Shown here one piece after another: positions 10,028 through 21,281 of a DNA stretch of 28,434 nucleotides (position 1 is the first letter of the stretch; each line of letters starts with the position of its first letter). The position numbers were made by a program, and so were the translations under genes. This DNA comes from Heterotrichella gracilis. Taxonomy: Eukaryota > Sar > Xanthophyceae > Tribonematales > Xanthonemataceae. Under the pieces are notes generated by a model that worked only from the letters and a program-made list of their open reading frames with translations, did not search any database and was not told the DNA's origin. Where the stretch lies: positions 1-28,434 of the forward strand of contig JAULBX010028516.1 of NCBI GenBank assembly GCA_032358255.1. Reading direction: 5' to 3'.

Positions 10028-13000
10028 GTCTGGTGGCGGTGGTGGCACCAAGGGGCCCTCCGTAGTGGACAAGCGAAACCAGGAGATGCCATGTCCCCAC
10101 TGTGAGCGGGTTTTCAAACAGGTGGGGGAGGGTTGCCCTCCAACTATATCACACAATCAGGCAGCTCTTGAACATGCAGCACGACTGAACATGCGACCGC
10201 CCTTGATGCAAACCCTGATGGCCCAACCCTAGCCAAGGGTTTTCACACGCCCACCCCTGGCACACCCTTGCTAAGGGTTTTTGCATGTGCCCTGCAGGTG
10301 GATCGCTACCGTGAGCACCTACGCACCAAGCACCCCAATGGCGCTGCAGGGGAGGGAGAGGAGGATGGGGAAGAGGGGAGTGCCAGTACCTCGGGTGCAG
10401 GGCCCGGCCCATCTACTTCTCAGGTGGGGGTAGGCACACCGTAAACCCTAAACTGCGGGATAGCAAACTTGCATGAGGCACACCATTCTGTCACCAAGAT
10501 GCTCATTGCTGTAGGCACTAGGGGCGTGAAAGGTGCCGCGACACCCAGTGCCCAGTGCATTCAATTCACTCTGCACAACCTAAGGGCATTCTTCACCCGG
10601 CAGACACCTGCCGCGCCCTGCGCCTCCAGGAAAATGAGGGTATGCACAAGCGCCAGTATTATCTTGCCGCAAACAATTGAGAAGAAAATCGTGGCAAGAA
10701 TTGAGACTGATAGGACCTGGTTCGCCCCAAAAAAAGGGGATGACCCCACATTTATGCCACATTTTGTTTTATAAAATAAGGTTGCAACGATATGAAACCG
10801 CACACAGGCAGCCTTCACAAGCAGTCCCAAGGCCAAGCGCGTCATGGATGTGGGCTCTCCTGCGGGTGTATATGACTGCAAATCACCCCGTCTGCTGCTC
10901 CTGGAGTACACACAGGCGCAGAAGAGGCCCAAGCCACGGTACACAAGCCTGCGGGAGGGGGAGGGCTGGCGCTGCAAGGTGGGTGCGAGGGGAGTTGGAG
11001 GGGGTGAAATGGTGCTTTAGAGTATGCACGATAGCATGGAAGGGGGCAAGTGGTGGTGCAAGTAGCATAGAAGGGAGAGCCAATGGCCGTGAGGTGGGTG
11101 TGTAGTGCGGGAGGGCCAAGTTGCGGTACACAAGCCTGCGGGAGGGGGAGGGGTGGCGCTGCAAGGTGTGTGCGGTGTATTGGGAAGGATGGGGCAAGAT
11201 GGGCCGCTAGATGGGGGGTAAGCGCATGGTCCGTCCCACGAGATCGGAATGTACACGGGTAATCGTCGACTCCCCTGTTAAGTGCCTGGTGCACTGATAT
11301 ATCAATGGATGCACCTGGTTCATGCATGGTTATTGCATGACAAGCGATAAAATACCCAGATGCAGTCTGACTGGTCGAGGAGCGTAAGTGCATACAATGG
11401 AACTTATTGGATTATTTTGATGTTGCTCTTCAGGTTGTACTGCCAGATCTCAAGAAATCTGACGATGACATTGTCGTGTTCCTTTCCACTGCGTATGCTT
11501 CACCCAATGAGCAGGAGGCACTGCAGAGGGGGGCGCTGAAGGCAATGCACAGGGTGGCAGGTGGAGGCAAACCCTTGACCCCAAAATCCCTAGCATAGTC
11601 ACATGAAATGCTTGGCAAGGGCTGCTGTGGCAAGGCATCCGGCGGATGGTGTCACGTGCGAAAGTTAACGGCTGCTGGGCAACTGCTCCAAACTGCATTT
11701 GCCAACTGTAGCAAGCTGCACTCGAGCACTCCTGTCTCCTGCTGGGCAGTGGCACTCCAATTCCCTCCAATTGCAACATCAATTTAAATGGTTGTAGGTG
11801 ATCGCTCTTTGCACCTCATCCTGCCTGAGGAGTACCTGGAGATGTGGACGCAGCTGACGCAGGAGGTGAAAACCCTAACCTTAAACCCTAAGTGTTGAAC
11901 CCTAAATGAGAGATCTGAAGGTGTGGGCTCATCCAGCCTGAGGATTTGCTGGACATGTGGACACAGCTGACGCAGCAGATGAAAACCCTAACCCTAAACC
12001 CTAAGCGCCAAACCCAAATGTGGGATCTAGAGGTGTGGGCCCAACAGGTGGAACCCCTAGTGAGAACCTGATCAAGGAAATTCTGAGTGGTGCACTTTCT
12101 TAGCAGAACCCTGCACCAATATGCAGTCGTGAACCATGAACAGATCTGGCGCTTGCCTGTATGGGGTTGCCAACAACTGGGTGTGGTGCGCATTCTTTTA
12201 ATTCGCATGTGGTGCGCATTATTTTATTCAGTGGATCTCACAAGCCACCGCAACTGCTTGCGCCAAGAAGCGGGACAAGCGTGCAAAAGCGTTGGATAGT
12301 AATCATGGAACCATTCTACCGTACGGGGCCGATCGTTTCGACCAAAATAATGTTTCCGGAAACGATTTCGACCAATTATACTAAGATATTTGGGCCCTTG
12401 GTTGAATTTGGTAGTAATTGTTCAGGCTCTCAAGCTTCAACGGGGAGGAAATTCAGTCTCTAAAGGGGAAAATGACCCCTTTGGTCGAAAGCTAAATTTA
12501 AGGATTTTGCCCCGTGGATGAAATCCAAAATAATTTAGTTTTGATCAAGTGGTCGAAACGATCGGCCCCGTACGCTACTTATTTTTGATATTTGCATGGG
12601 GGACCATTAAACGGATTTGTTCCTTGCAGGCTGAGCAGCAGCGGCAGCAGAAGGAGACAGCAGCAGCTCGCGCTCAGGAAATGGAGAAGCGCGCAAAGGC
12701 GGCGGCTGCGGCTCACGCCAAGCGGCGCAGCAACACTGTGGTGGTGACCATGAGCGACAGCCAGCGGCGCATGGTGGAGGGGGTGGTCAAGGGGCTGGGC
12801 GGGGGAGGGGAGGGAGGCGTGGAGGGGGGTTCTGGGGAGGAGATAGGTGGGTGGTTGGGTGGGGAGGGGTGGTGATGAGTGGAAGTGGGTCCTGTGGCTG
12901 GTGCGTGGCATGAGGTCAATACTGGCAGGCTGGGGTGTGGGATATGTATAATGGTGTGGTTCTGTTGCTTGGCACTGCCTGCACTTGAAGTCAAGCAAGG

Positions 13001-16000
13001 TTACGGTGAAAATTAGTATTGAGTTCAGCATCATACACTATAGCTACTGCATCCAAACACGGCCCGCATTGTAATGCCTTGAGACCTGCGCTGTGTTCGT
13101 CACCAGTTTCCTCACCTTGCAGAAGCGCTGGCAGTACAATTAGCCAGGCTGGGATTCCCAGACACTGCAGCAGAGATGGCGGTGCGAGAAGGGGGCGTGG
13201 TTTCCCTCCCCGCAGCACTTGATTGGCTCTGCATCCACTTGGCAGAGGATCAGCTGCCTAAGGCGTTCAGGGCAGGTAGGGGGATTTACGCGTGGAATAC
13301 ACAATCAATACCACCATTTGTAGCTCGAATTTGATGCTATTTGACTTGCCGTGAACCGCACTTGACACAGCGACCACTGCAAGCAATTTTTGTAGACCAA
13401 GCACCCACTGCGCACTCAATTGTGACTGGAACATAGTGGTTGTGCAGTGTTTCAGATTAAAACACAGTAATTCCATTCCCACATCCTCACCACAGCCACC
13501 TTTGCACTGTTTGTGGTGTAATGGTGGTGGGGCTCTGGTGATGGTAAACTCTGCCCACACTCTGGAACCCTTTCCACACCACTGACCATTTTCTGTGGGC
13601 TGTGCTCCAGGTACCTCTGGCAATGCAGTGCACGTGGTGATGAGCAAGTACAGGGGCAGGGTGCAGCCGCGGGAGGAGTGTTTTGAGGAGCCCATTGAGG
13701 ACCCTGGCGTGCTGCGGCTGATGCAGGCGGGGTATACCCTAGACCAGGCCACGCAAACCCTAGCCAGCTGCCGAGGGAGCTACAGGGAGGCGCTGACAAT
13801 GGCATACGACACCCTTACAGGTAGCCATACTGAACCCAAAAATAACCCTTGCACTACCCCGTAAAGTTCTTTTGCATCCTCTTGCTTGGGTAGCCTTGTG
13901 CTTATTCAGGTCTTGGTAGGAGCTGTGTTAGACTCTCTGTGATAGTTAAGGCCATACATAAGGTCAATAGTCAATGCCGGTGCAGCAATGCAACGTTAAA
14001 AGATTTTAATACAACTTTTTATATATTTTTACTGTTGCAGGCACCAGCAGCAGCAGCCAACCAGGTGGCAGCACCACCGACAGTGAGGCCTGGGAGGATG
14101 AGAGGATGGCACTGGAGGCAATCTACGAGGACAGGGTGTCGTACCCACAGGATGAGCCGTGCTGTGCCGTGCTGCGGCTAGAGGTGGGGGATTTGGAGGC
14201 TGACGCAGATTTGGAGGTTTGGCTGCCTGCCAGTGGCTCCTATCCTGAGGCGGCACCGGTGGTGGCTCTGCGGTGAGTTGGGTACATGCATCCAGAATTT
14301 CAATCACGACCAAAATGACAGTTTATTTGCAATACAATACTAGTGGAAAATTTTTTCCTATCTTTGAATGTGAACCTCAAAACTTTGAGAAAACAAGGAA
14401 CAATAATAAAAAAACTATTATGTTGCTTTCATGATGCAGATGCGCTGCACTTCTATCACCTGTGCTGCATTTCCGCTGGTATGCGTTCATACCTGTCGTT
14501 TTGAAAACCCCATATCTCGCGAAAACAACCAATATAACACTACTCCCCTTGGTGCAGATGTTCCGCACTGCCATCGTCCGTGCTGCGCATCATCACGCAA
14601 AAGCTGGCAGCCGAATGCACCACCCTGATTGGCCAGCCCATGGTGCACGACCTGGCTGTGCTTGCATCGGACCTCATCCAGGACTATGCCATCTCACCCG
14701 AGGGGTGGCTATCGACACATGCTGCGCCTGAACTAGAAAAGGAGCCAGCAGGGAAAGGGGTGGCCAATGGGGCTGTGCCACATCAGCCTGCAGGCCCCAG
14801 TGGGAGGGCCAGAAGCAAGGTGAGTTTGCGGTGTGGTCCTATCCTGTGTGATATGCATGACATCCCTATGGCAAAAATGGAAGGAGGAGAATACAAATAT
14901 GGAGCATTCAGCATGCAACCCTGTTTTCGCCATTGGCATGCAGGGCCCTCCCCGCAGACCCGCCATCCTCTCCCCAGCAGAGATGGCATCGGAGTCTCAG
15001 CGCCTTTTGGACCACCAGAAGCGCCTCCAGGGGGCCGCGGAGCATGCGACCATCAGGGAAAGTAGGAGGGCGCTGCCTGCCTTTGGTGCGCGCGGTGACC
15101 TGCTTGACATGCTGCGGCGCCAAGGGGTGGTGGTGGTGAGCGGTGCCACAGGATGTGGTAAATCAACCCAGGTGTGCAAACAACGCCGCACCCATGCATG
15201 CACTTGCAAACCCCTGGCACTTGCCATCAATGTGCCTAGAATCAATAGCGAAAGACTCATTGTTTGGGGATTTTTGCACCTGTATGGGATGTACTGTGAG
15301 GATGGACAAAGCTCCTCGCTTCCAGCCATTTCCCAGGACAACGTACATCAAGACTTGCGCTACAACACTTATTAGAACATTACAAGTTTTACAAGATTTA
15401 TTGAGTTTAGAAGTTCTGATTCTCTTTGCTAAATCATTACATTACGCCAGTCCTTACCAACAAGCGCTGTGCTCCCCCAGGTGCCCCAATACATCCTTGA
15501 GGAAGCCATCTCAGCCGGGGAGGGTGCTAGGGTGTCCATCCTGGTCACGCAACCCCGGCGCCTGTCAGCCATCGGCCTGGCGCACAGGGTGTCTGCTGAG
15601 CGCGGCGAGGCTGTGGGTCAAAGCGTGGGGTACGCCGTGCGGCTTGACAAGAAGAGCTCCAGGCGCACCAGGATGACGTTCTGCACCACGGGTGGGGTTT
15701 GGAACCCTACAACCACCTTGTACAATACCCTAGTACCCCAATAAATTGAATTCCTGATTCACGGCTGCCCCCTATGCCATTTTGTTTCCAGCGTGATGTT
15801 GATGAGGTTCCTTGAATGCTGGAGATGGCTGTCTGACATTCTCACGCCAAATGCCCTACTCCGGTTGATAGGATACCCTTTTACCCCAAACTGAAACAAG
15901 ATCTTAATTGTAATTCCCTTTGACTTCCCTTGCAGGTGTCGTGCTCCGGCGGCTGATCTCTGACCCAATGCTTGACCACGTGACCCACGTGATCATCGAC

Positions 16001-19000
16001 GAGGTGCATGAGCGCAGCATCGAGTCGGACCTCATCCTGCTGCTGCTGCAAGACCTGCTCACCAGGCGCAAGGACCCGCTCCAGATAGTGCTCATGTCGG
16101 CTACGGCAGATGCCAGCCTGTTTGCCGACTACTTCAGGTTGGTTGGTTGGTTAGTTACATGCGCTTCATGTTACTCACCTTGTGATAGGTACCTGGTTTG
16201 ACAAAGCCATATGCCAGCCTGTTTGCCGACTACTTTAGGTCGGTTGGCTAGTTGAATACATGCATTCCATCTCACTGACCTTGCTTTATGGGGTTTGAAG
16301 TTAAAGGCGCAGAGATGGCGTAGGCGTTGCCAGGGTCAGGGCTGGTTGGGGCACGGCATGTAAAGCTGACTGCAAATCTGGGTGTATAACAGACTAATCT
16401 AGTTGCATGCATTCACGGCACTGCAGCCAGAAGAGCAGCTACCAAAAGGACGTATGTGATACATCAAAGGTCCCCCCTTGCAGCTACCCCCTTGCATATC
16501 TGTGCCACCTAGCTCTGTCATAGACTTAAATGGTACAATGCTTTATCAAAATATGTGTTTGCTGCAGGTTGGGGCCAGCTAAATCCCGGGCAGGCATCAT
16601 CACCATCCCTGGGTTTACGTACCCCGTGCGGGATATGTTTTTGGAGGACGTCTTGGAGGGCACAGGGTTTGCGATTGGGCGGGGCTCAAAATGGGCCCGG
16701 AAACTAAAACCAGGGGAGGAATTGAAGGTGAGAACAGAGCTGCTCTTCTCTTCACAAACCTGCTTCCCTCAACTCCAGTGCCTGTTAAATATACCCAAGA
16801 ACTGGTTTACACCTGACATAACGGTCCAAGTTAAGAGTTTGAGGAGGAAGCTCGCAACATTAATATATTATTTCTTGGGGATTAAGCTACCATTGCATCT
16901 TCCAGGTGAAGAAGGACGGAGCACGGCTGCCATCTGCCCAAAGCACAGCCAGCATGGCCAGTTTCTCATCCCGCCAAAGCAGCGGTACAGATCTGGCGGG
17001 GCAAACCACCTCGGAGGGTGCATCGGAATCCGACTGGGAGCAATACTCTGGCCCCAGGGAGTATAGCGTGGTCAGAAAGGTAGGGCACATGTTGGGAGGC
17101 CAACTCCCATCTGTTTGTTGGAACAGCGCGCTCAAGTCGCTCAAGGCCTGCGGCACACTTGTTGACTTTATTCTATGTAACATTTGTTGGGGAGGGTTGT
17201 GGCCTGCTGCTGCCATTTTCTTTCTGGTAAAGTTATGAATGATACGGGGTGGCTGCCTAAATGTTACCTTTAAGTATGTTATCCAAAGGGTGAACCCCTG
17301 ATGCTTTTACCTTTGCTTACCTGTCTTATGTTGGCATGAACGGCACAGCAGGGGTCAGAGCCTGCCGAGGTAGATGCGCGCAGGTACAGCGCGCAGACCA
17401 TGAAGTCACTGGAGATTGTGGACCAGGAGTTGATCAACTACGAGCTCATTGAGGCCCTGGTGCTCATGCTCATGCAGAAGGAGAAGGAAAAGGTGGGCTG
17501 GTGGAGCGGCTGGGGTATCAAATAGGGTGCTGGTCAAATCGAGATGGGCACGCCCTCCCACAAGGCTAAATAGTATAAGGGGCACCTCAAGCTGATTGTG
17601 TTGGAGGTTGTTTCGAAGCAGTACAAATCGGGAGCAAACAGAACGGGGGCTACCATCTCATGCACATGCTCATGCCAATCATGCCCAAGCCAATTCCTGC
17701 CATTGTGAATCCACAGCCATCCTCCTGCCCAGTCCTGGCATGCTGCACCTATCTTTGTTTTTCATTCCATGTTCTGTTGTATCCATTGTTTTTTATTGTC
17801 CATTCAGGGCCCCACAGCCCTCCTCCAAGACTGGCCAGAGGCAGACCCCTACCTGTCCAAGGTGGATGCATCTTCAGGGGGAGCGATACTCATATTCATG
17901 CCGGGGGTGGAGGAAATCAACAACACCGTGCGCGCGCTGCAGCAGTCTGGCAGGCTGCGCCAGGTGGCGGCTGGTGGGGAGAAGGGGCTGCGCATCCTGC
18001 CGCTGCATGGTGGCCTGCCCGCCAGCCAACAGATGCAGGTGTTTGAGAGGCCACCGCCAGGTGGGTTTACCTGGTTTTCTTGGAAGGCCATCAAGTCATC
18101 TGTCTCGAGTTGAAAATTGCTATTAGGGCCCAAGGTGCGGGAATTGCCAGCCTGGCTTTCTCTCATTCTGTCTCTTCCTCCAGTGAAAGCCTTCATGCTT
18201 GAGATGAGGTGCATAGTTACTTGTTCATATTTTTGTCAGTAATAATGATTAAGTTCCACCCTCCCTCAGGCGTGCGCAAGATCGTTGTGTCCACCAACGT
18301 GGCTGAGACCAGTATCACCATCGACGACATCACCACAGTCATTGATGCGGGGCGGGTGAAGGAGATGAGCTACGATGCAGCAAGGGGGATATCCAGGCTG
18401 TCAGCCACATGGGTGTCGCAGGTGAGGGGGGGGGATTCCACAGGGTACAGATGGGGTGCAAGTGATGGAGTTGTTGTACTTGGTAGGAAGTGAAGTCCTT
18501 CCCCGCTTTTGAAAAGTGCCCGTTTTGCAATGCATGCAAGGAAGCCACCTATCCAAGCAATGTGTAGCAAGTGTTGAATTGAGATCTTGACTGGAAGTAA
18601 TGCCCTCACTTTTTCCGGGTTGCAGGCAGCAGCCCAGCAGCGGCGAGGCCGCGCAGGCCGCGTGCGACCGGGGATCTGCTTCCGCCTCTTCTCATCCCCG
18701 AAATTCCACTCCATGGCCCCCCAGCAGCTCCCAGAGATGCTGCGCGCGCCCCTCCAAGGGTTGTGCCTGACGGTCAAGGGTATCATGGGCAAGGAGTGCG
18801 ATTTGCAGAGCCTGCTGCAGCGCTGCCTGACGCCTCCGCAGGCGGAGGCGGTAGAATCAGGTGAGACGGGGAGGAATAGCAACAGATGCAGCACCCCTCC
18901 GTGTGTACTAGCAAACCCATTCTGGATATCGTACCCACATCACATGCAGGCCGCTGAAGTAATCTAAAAAATGCAATCTAATGCCTCTCCTGTTTTCCCT

Positions 19001-21281
19001 CCCCTTCGCACCATCCTCACCCCCTACTCCCCCTGCCACCACAGCCCTCTCCTCCCTCCACAAGCTGGGTGCCCTGGGCCTCCGCCCAGTGTACGAGCTC
19101 ACCCCCCTGGGTACCCACCTCACACGTATGCCCCTGGATGCGCGCCTGGGCAAGATGCTCATTTTTGGCGCCATGCTGCGCTGCATGGACCCCCTCATGA
19201 CCCTAGCAGCGGCTATGGCGCATGGCAAGCCGGTATTTTGGTCCCCGTCGGATAGGGAGGGGCGGGCGCAGGTGGGTGCTGGGTGTGAGTTGGTGACATG
19301 GGAAGGGACATGTGCGGATGGAAGGGTCATATGTATGCATTTTTGTGTCGTGCATAAGATCCCACTGATGGCCCTGGCATCGGCCATGGCACATGGCAAG
19401 CCGATTGCTTACTCGCCATCGGAAAGGGAGGGGCGGACAAAGGTGGGAGGTGAAATGGAGAGGGATTGCAGGGGGAGGGACGTAGCTGTGGGGTGGGGCA
19501 TCTCAAGCTTTGCTGTGGGCATGGCCGTTCTGATGTATAAACCCTAAGATCTAAACCCCAAACCCTGTTATGCCTGTCTAGGCTGAGGCTGTGAAGCGCC
19601 AGCTGCTGCCCAAGGGGGAGGGGTCATTGAGCGACCACCTGGCTGCGGTGGCAGCGTTCAACGCATGGAGGGCTGAAAGGGACAAGGGGGGCCGCAGCGC
19701 GGCCATTGCGCTCTGCCACTCACACTACCTGGCTAACGATGCAATGGAGGTGCGGCGGGTGTGGGGAGTGGAGGTTGCTGGCTAGATTCAAACAATCAAC
19801 AATGAAGACACAATAAGGACACAGAAAGAAAGAAAGAAAGAAAGAAAGGGAACGCACAGAGGCGTAGTTAGGGGGATACAAATAATAGAAATTTCGATTG
19901 AACATGGGTTCTTTTATTCAGATTAAACTTTGAAATTCTTACATTTTCAAAATACATCAACATATTGCAAGTCGTGCTAAATTTGCTTATTCTTTCTTCT
20001 ACTCCAGGCGATCCAGTCCTCCCGAGCAGACTTTGCCAACACGCTGCACGAGCTGGGCTTCATCTCAGCAGACTACGCGCGCCTGGTGCGCAACGGAAAC
20101 ATACCCTCCGACATATACTCCATGCCATCCACCCGGGACGCACCCCAAGGGGGGGTAATGGACAACCAGGAGGATTATGACGCGTACTCGCACAGCTCTA
20201 GGGTTGTGAGCGCGGCGCTGTGCGCAGGTCTTTACCCTAACGTGCTGCGTGTGGAGCACCCGCCCAAGAAGTATGTGGTGGTGCACGGAGGGACTATGGA
20301 GGACGAGCGGGGGGACCCTGCCAAGGTGAAACTTTAAACCCCCTTGGGAATTGGGGGGGAGTGAATTATAGTGTGCCATGACAGCCTGGATAACTTTGCG
20401 TACTTACTCAAAGGTAGACCGCAAACCAGGTGGAACGGAATGCATGTCAACCCTGCAGTGTCATGTCACATGGTGATGCTGCTGTGATAAATGATGAAGT
20501 GTCGCAAATTGGGGCAAGTCAAGACTTCAACTTCATCACACTAATCACATCAGGCTGCAATCCTGCGGTTTTCCCACACCAAATATCTGCGCCCCCACCA
20601 AACGCTGTGCACCACTACCCCTCCACCCATCGCTCCCCAGCACCCTAGCCCTCCCCATCCGTTACCCAGCGCCACTCTCCGCCCCCAGGTCAAGTTCTTT
20701 GATCGCGTGAAGGGGCGCGTATTTGTGCACCCAGCCTCAGTCAACTTCAAGATGGGGCGCTTCCCTAGCGGCTGGCTTGTGTACAGCGACGTGGTGCAGA
20801 CATCCAAGGTGTTTGTGAGGGAGGGGACCATGGTTCCAACCTATGCGCTGCTGCTGTTTGGAGGTGCGCTGGGGAAGGAAAATGGAGGAGGAATTATGTC
20901 CTTTTTTATCTATCATCTATCGCCTTTTTTATCGAAAGGAATTCCCTGATTATAACAACAATTATTGTCAGGAAATGAAATAATGACAACTTCTTGAAAT
21001 TCATACTAAATTCATTATATTTAAAACAATTCTGAAATTCTGTTAAATTCTTTATTTGTTTTGCCGCAGGGGAGATGCAGGTGCGTCACGAGCGGAGCGA
21101 GGTGGCCATCGACGACTGGGCGGTGTTCCAGGCCCCGCCACGTGTAGGCGCCCTGGTGAAGCAGCTGAGGCAGCAGCTTGACGCACTGCTGGAGCAAAAG
21201 GTGGCCGACCCCTCCTTTGACCTGTCGCACTCGCCCGCGCTGGCTGCGGTGCACCAGCTGCTGGCCACGGATGGGGTGTAG
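10028..21281 (+). CDS. DExH-box RNA helicase, DHX29/DHX57-like (plant DExH7-type), 24 exons seen
   Basis: ATP-dependent RNA helicase of the DEAH/RHA family, probably acting on structured RNA. Exons: 10028-10121, 10298-10423, 10808-10978, 11434-11560, 11798-11865, 12630-12846, 13123-13275, 13611-13820, 14041-14272, 14558-14819, 14944-15171, 15481-15691, 15936-16137, 16568-16727, 16906-17079, 17352-17492, 17808-18060, 18270-18421, 18626-18860, 19045-19271, 19582-19749, 20008-20325, 20689-20863, 21070-21281. All phases agree, giving 1504 residues plus an unfound 5' end. Domains: C2H2 finger CPHC..HLRTKH (~20-45), dsRBD-like SPRLLLLEYTQ (~90-170), UBA (~340-388), RWD (WEDERMALEAIYED, ~405-500). 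The core has GATGCGKST (620), TQPRR, DEVHERS (721), MSAT (~753), TNVAETSITI and QRRGRAGR (1065). HA2 and an OB-fold follow, ending LLATDGV. DEVH replaces DEAH. The first exon begins at an acceptor, so an N-terminus is missing. Confidence 0.93.
10929..11165 (+). repeat. Exon-tail duplication 1
   Basis: The 50 bases ending the exon at 10978 are repeated at 11116-11165 with only a few substitutions. Both copies run into a GT donor (GTGGGT and GTGTGT). The offset is 187 bp and the copy lies in the following intron. It still reads RYTSLREGEGWRCK. Confidence 0.9.
11824..11978 (+). repeat. Exon-tail duplication 2 (copy has lost its donor)
   Basis: The last 42 bases of the exon ending at 11865 (PEEYLEMWTQLTQE) recur at 11937-11978 as PEDLLDMWTQLTQQ, 113 bp downstream, directly after a CAG that could be an acceptor. 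The intron head with CCCTAA repeats is copied as well. The donor CAGGAG|GTGAAA has become CAGCAGATGAAA, so the copy cannot be spliced at the same place. Confidence 0.9.
11869..12003. repeat. Interstitial telomere-like CCCTAAA repeats
   Basis: Short arrays of aaccctaaccttaaaccctaa type occur twice in this intron, once per duplication copy. They match the plant telomere unit TTTAGGG on the other strand, with some degenerate units. Similar short stretches occur at 10443, 19538-19566 and 23957-23981. Confidence 0.8.
12320..12574. mobile_element. MITE-like element with 24-bp perfect terminal inverted repeats
   Basis: 12320-12343 (starting cgtacggggccgatcg) is the exact reverse complement of 12551-12574. 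The element is 255 bp, AT-rich inside, with no coding potential. It is flanked on both sides by CTAC (12316-12319 and 12575-12578), a likely 4-bp target-site duplication. It lies in the intron between the helicase exons at 11865 and 12630. These are the hallmarks of a non-autonomous DNA transposon; the superfamily is unknown. Confidence 0.8.
16111..16238 (+). repeat. Exon-tail duplication 3
   Basis: The last 27 bases of the motif-III exon (ending 16137, reading ASLFADYF) recur at 16212-16238, 101 bp downstream, with one substitution. Both run on into GT (GTTGGT and GTCGGT). The following intron bases (GGTTGG, TTAGTT/CTAGTT, ACATGC, CTCA..ACCTTG) are also alike, so the duplicated unit is about 75-100 bp. 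Confidence 0.9.
16306..16410 (+). mobile_element. LINE 3'-tail relic in a helicase intron
   Basis: This stretch resembles the 3' end of the LINE fragment at 4669-4745. The shared words are CTGACTGC, then ATCTGG, then TGTAT, then TGCATGC. Before them it reads AQRWRRRCQ, like the RAAWRR end of the LINE protein. It is a short, diverged relic in the sense orientation. Confidence 0.45.
19190..19442 (+). repeat. Exon-tail duplication 4: possible alternative 28-codon exon at 19359-19442
   Basis: Bases 19190-19271, the end of an HA2-region exon, recur at 19361-19442, both 82 nt with no indels and an offset of 171 bp. With an AG at 19357-19358 and a GTGGGA donor at 19443, the copy forms an 84-nt phase-0 cassette (PLMALASAMAHGKP then SPSEREGRTK) that would keep the reading frame. 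Seven codons differ silently and about eight change the residue, several of them conservatively (V/I, D/E, W/Y). No stop has appeared. It could be a skipped relic, an extra exon or a mutually exclusive exon. Confidence 0.85.
19823..19849. repeat. (GAAA)n microsatellite
   Basis: About six AGAA units lie in the helicase intron between the exons ending at 19749 and starting at 20008. Confidence 0.9.

Noticed and set aside
10842-11393. Minus-strand Pro/His-rich ORFs
   Set aside because: Shadows of the helicase exon and of its duplicated tail; no recognisable domain.
12579-13034. Minus-strand 151-codon Pro/Thr/Ser-rich ORF
   Set aside because: It lies opposite a phase-consistent helicase exon with a G-rich tail that gives Pro-rich translation on the other strand.
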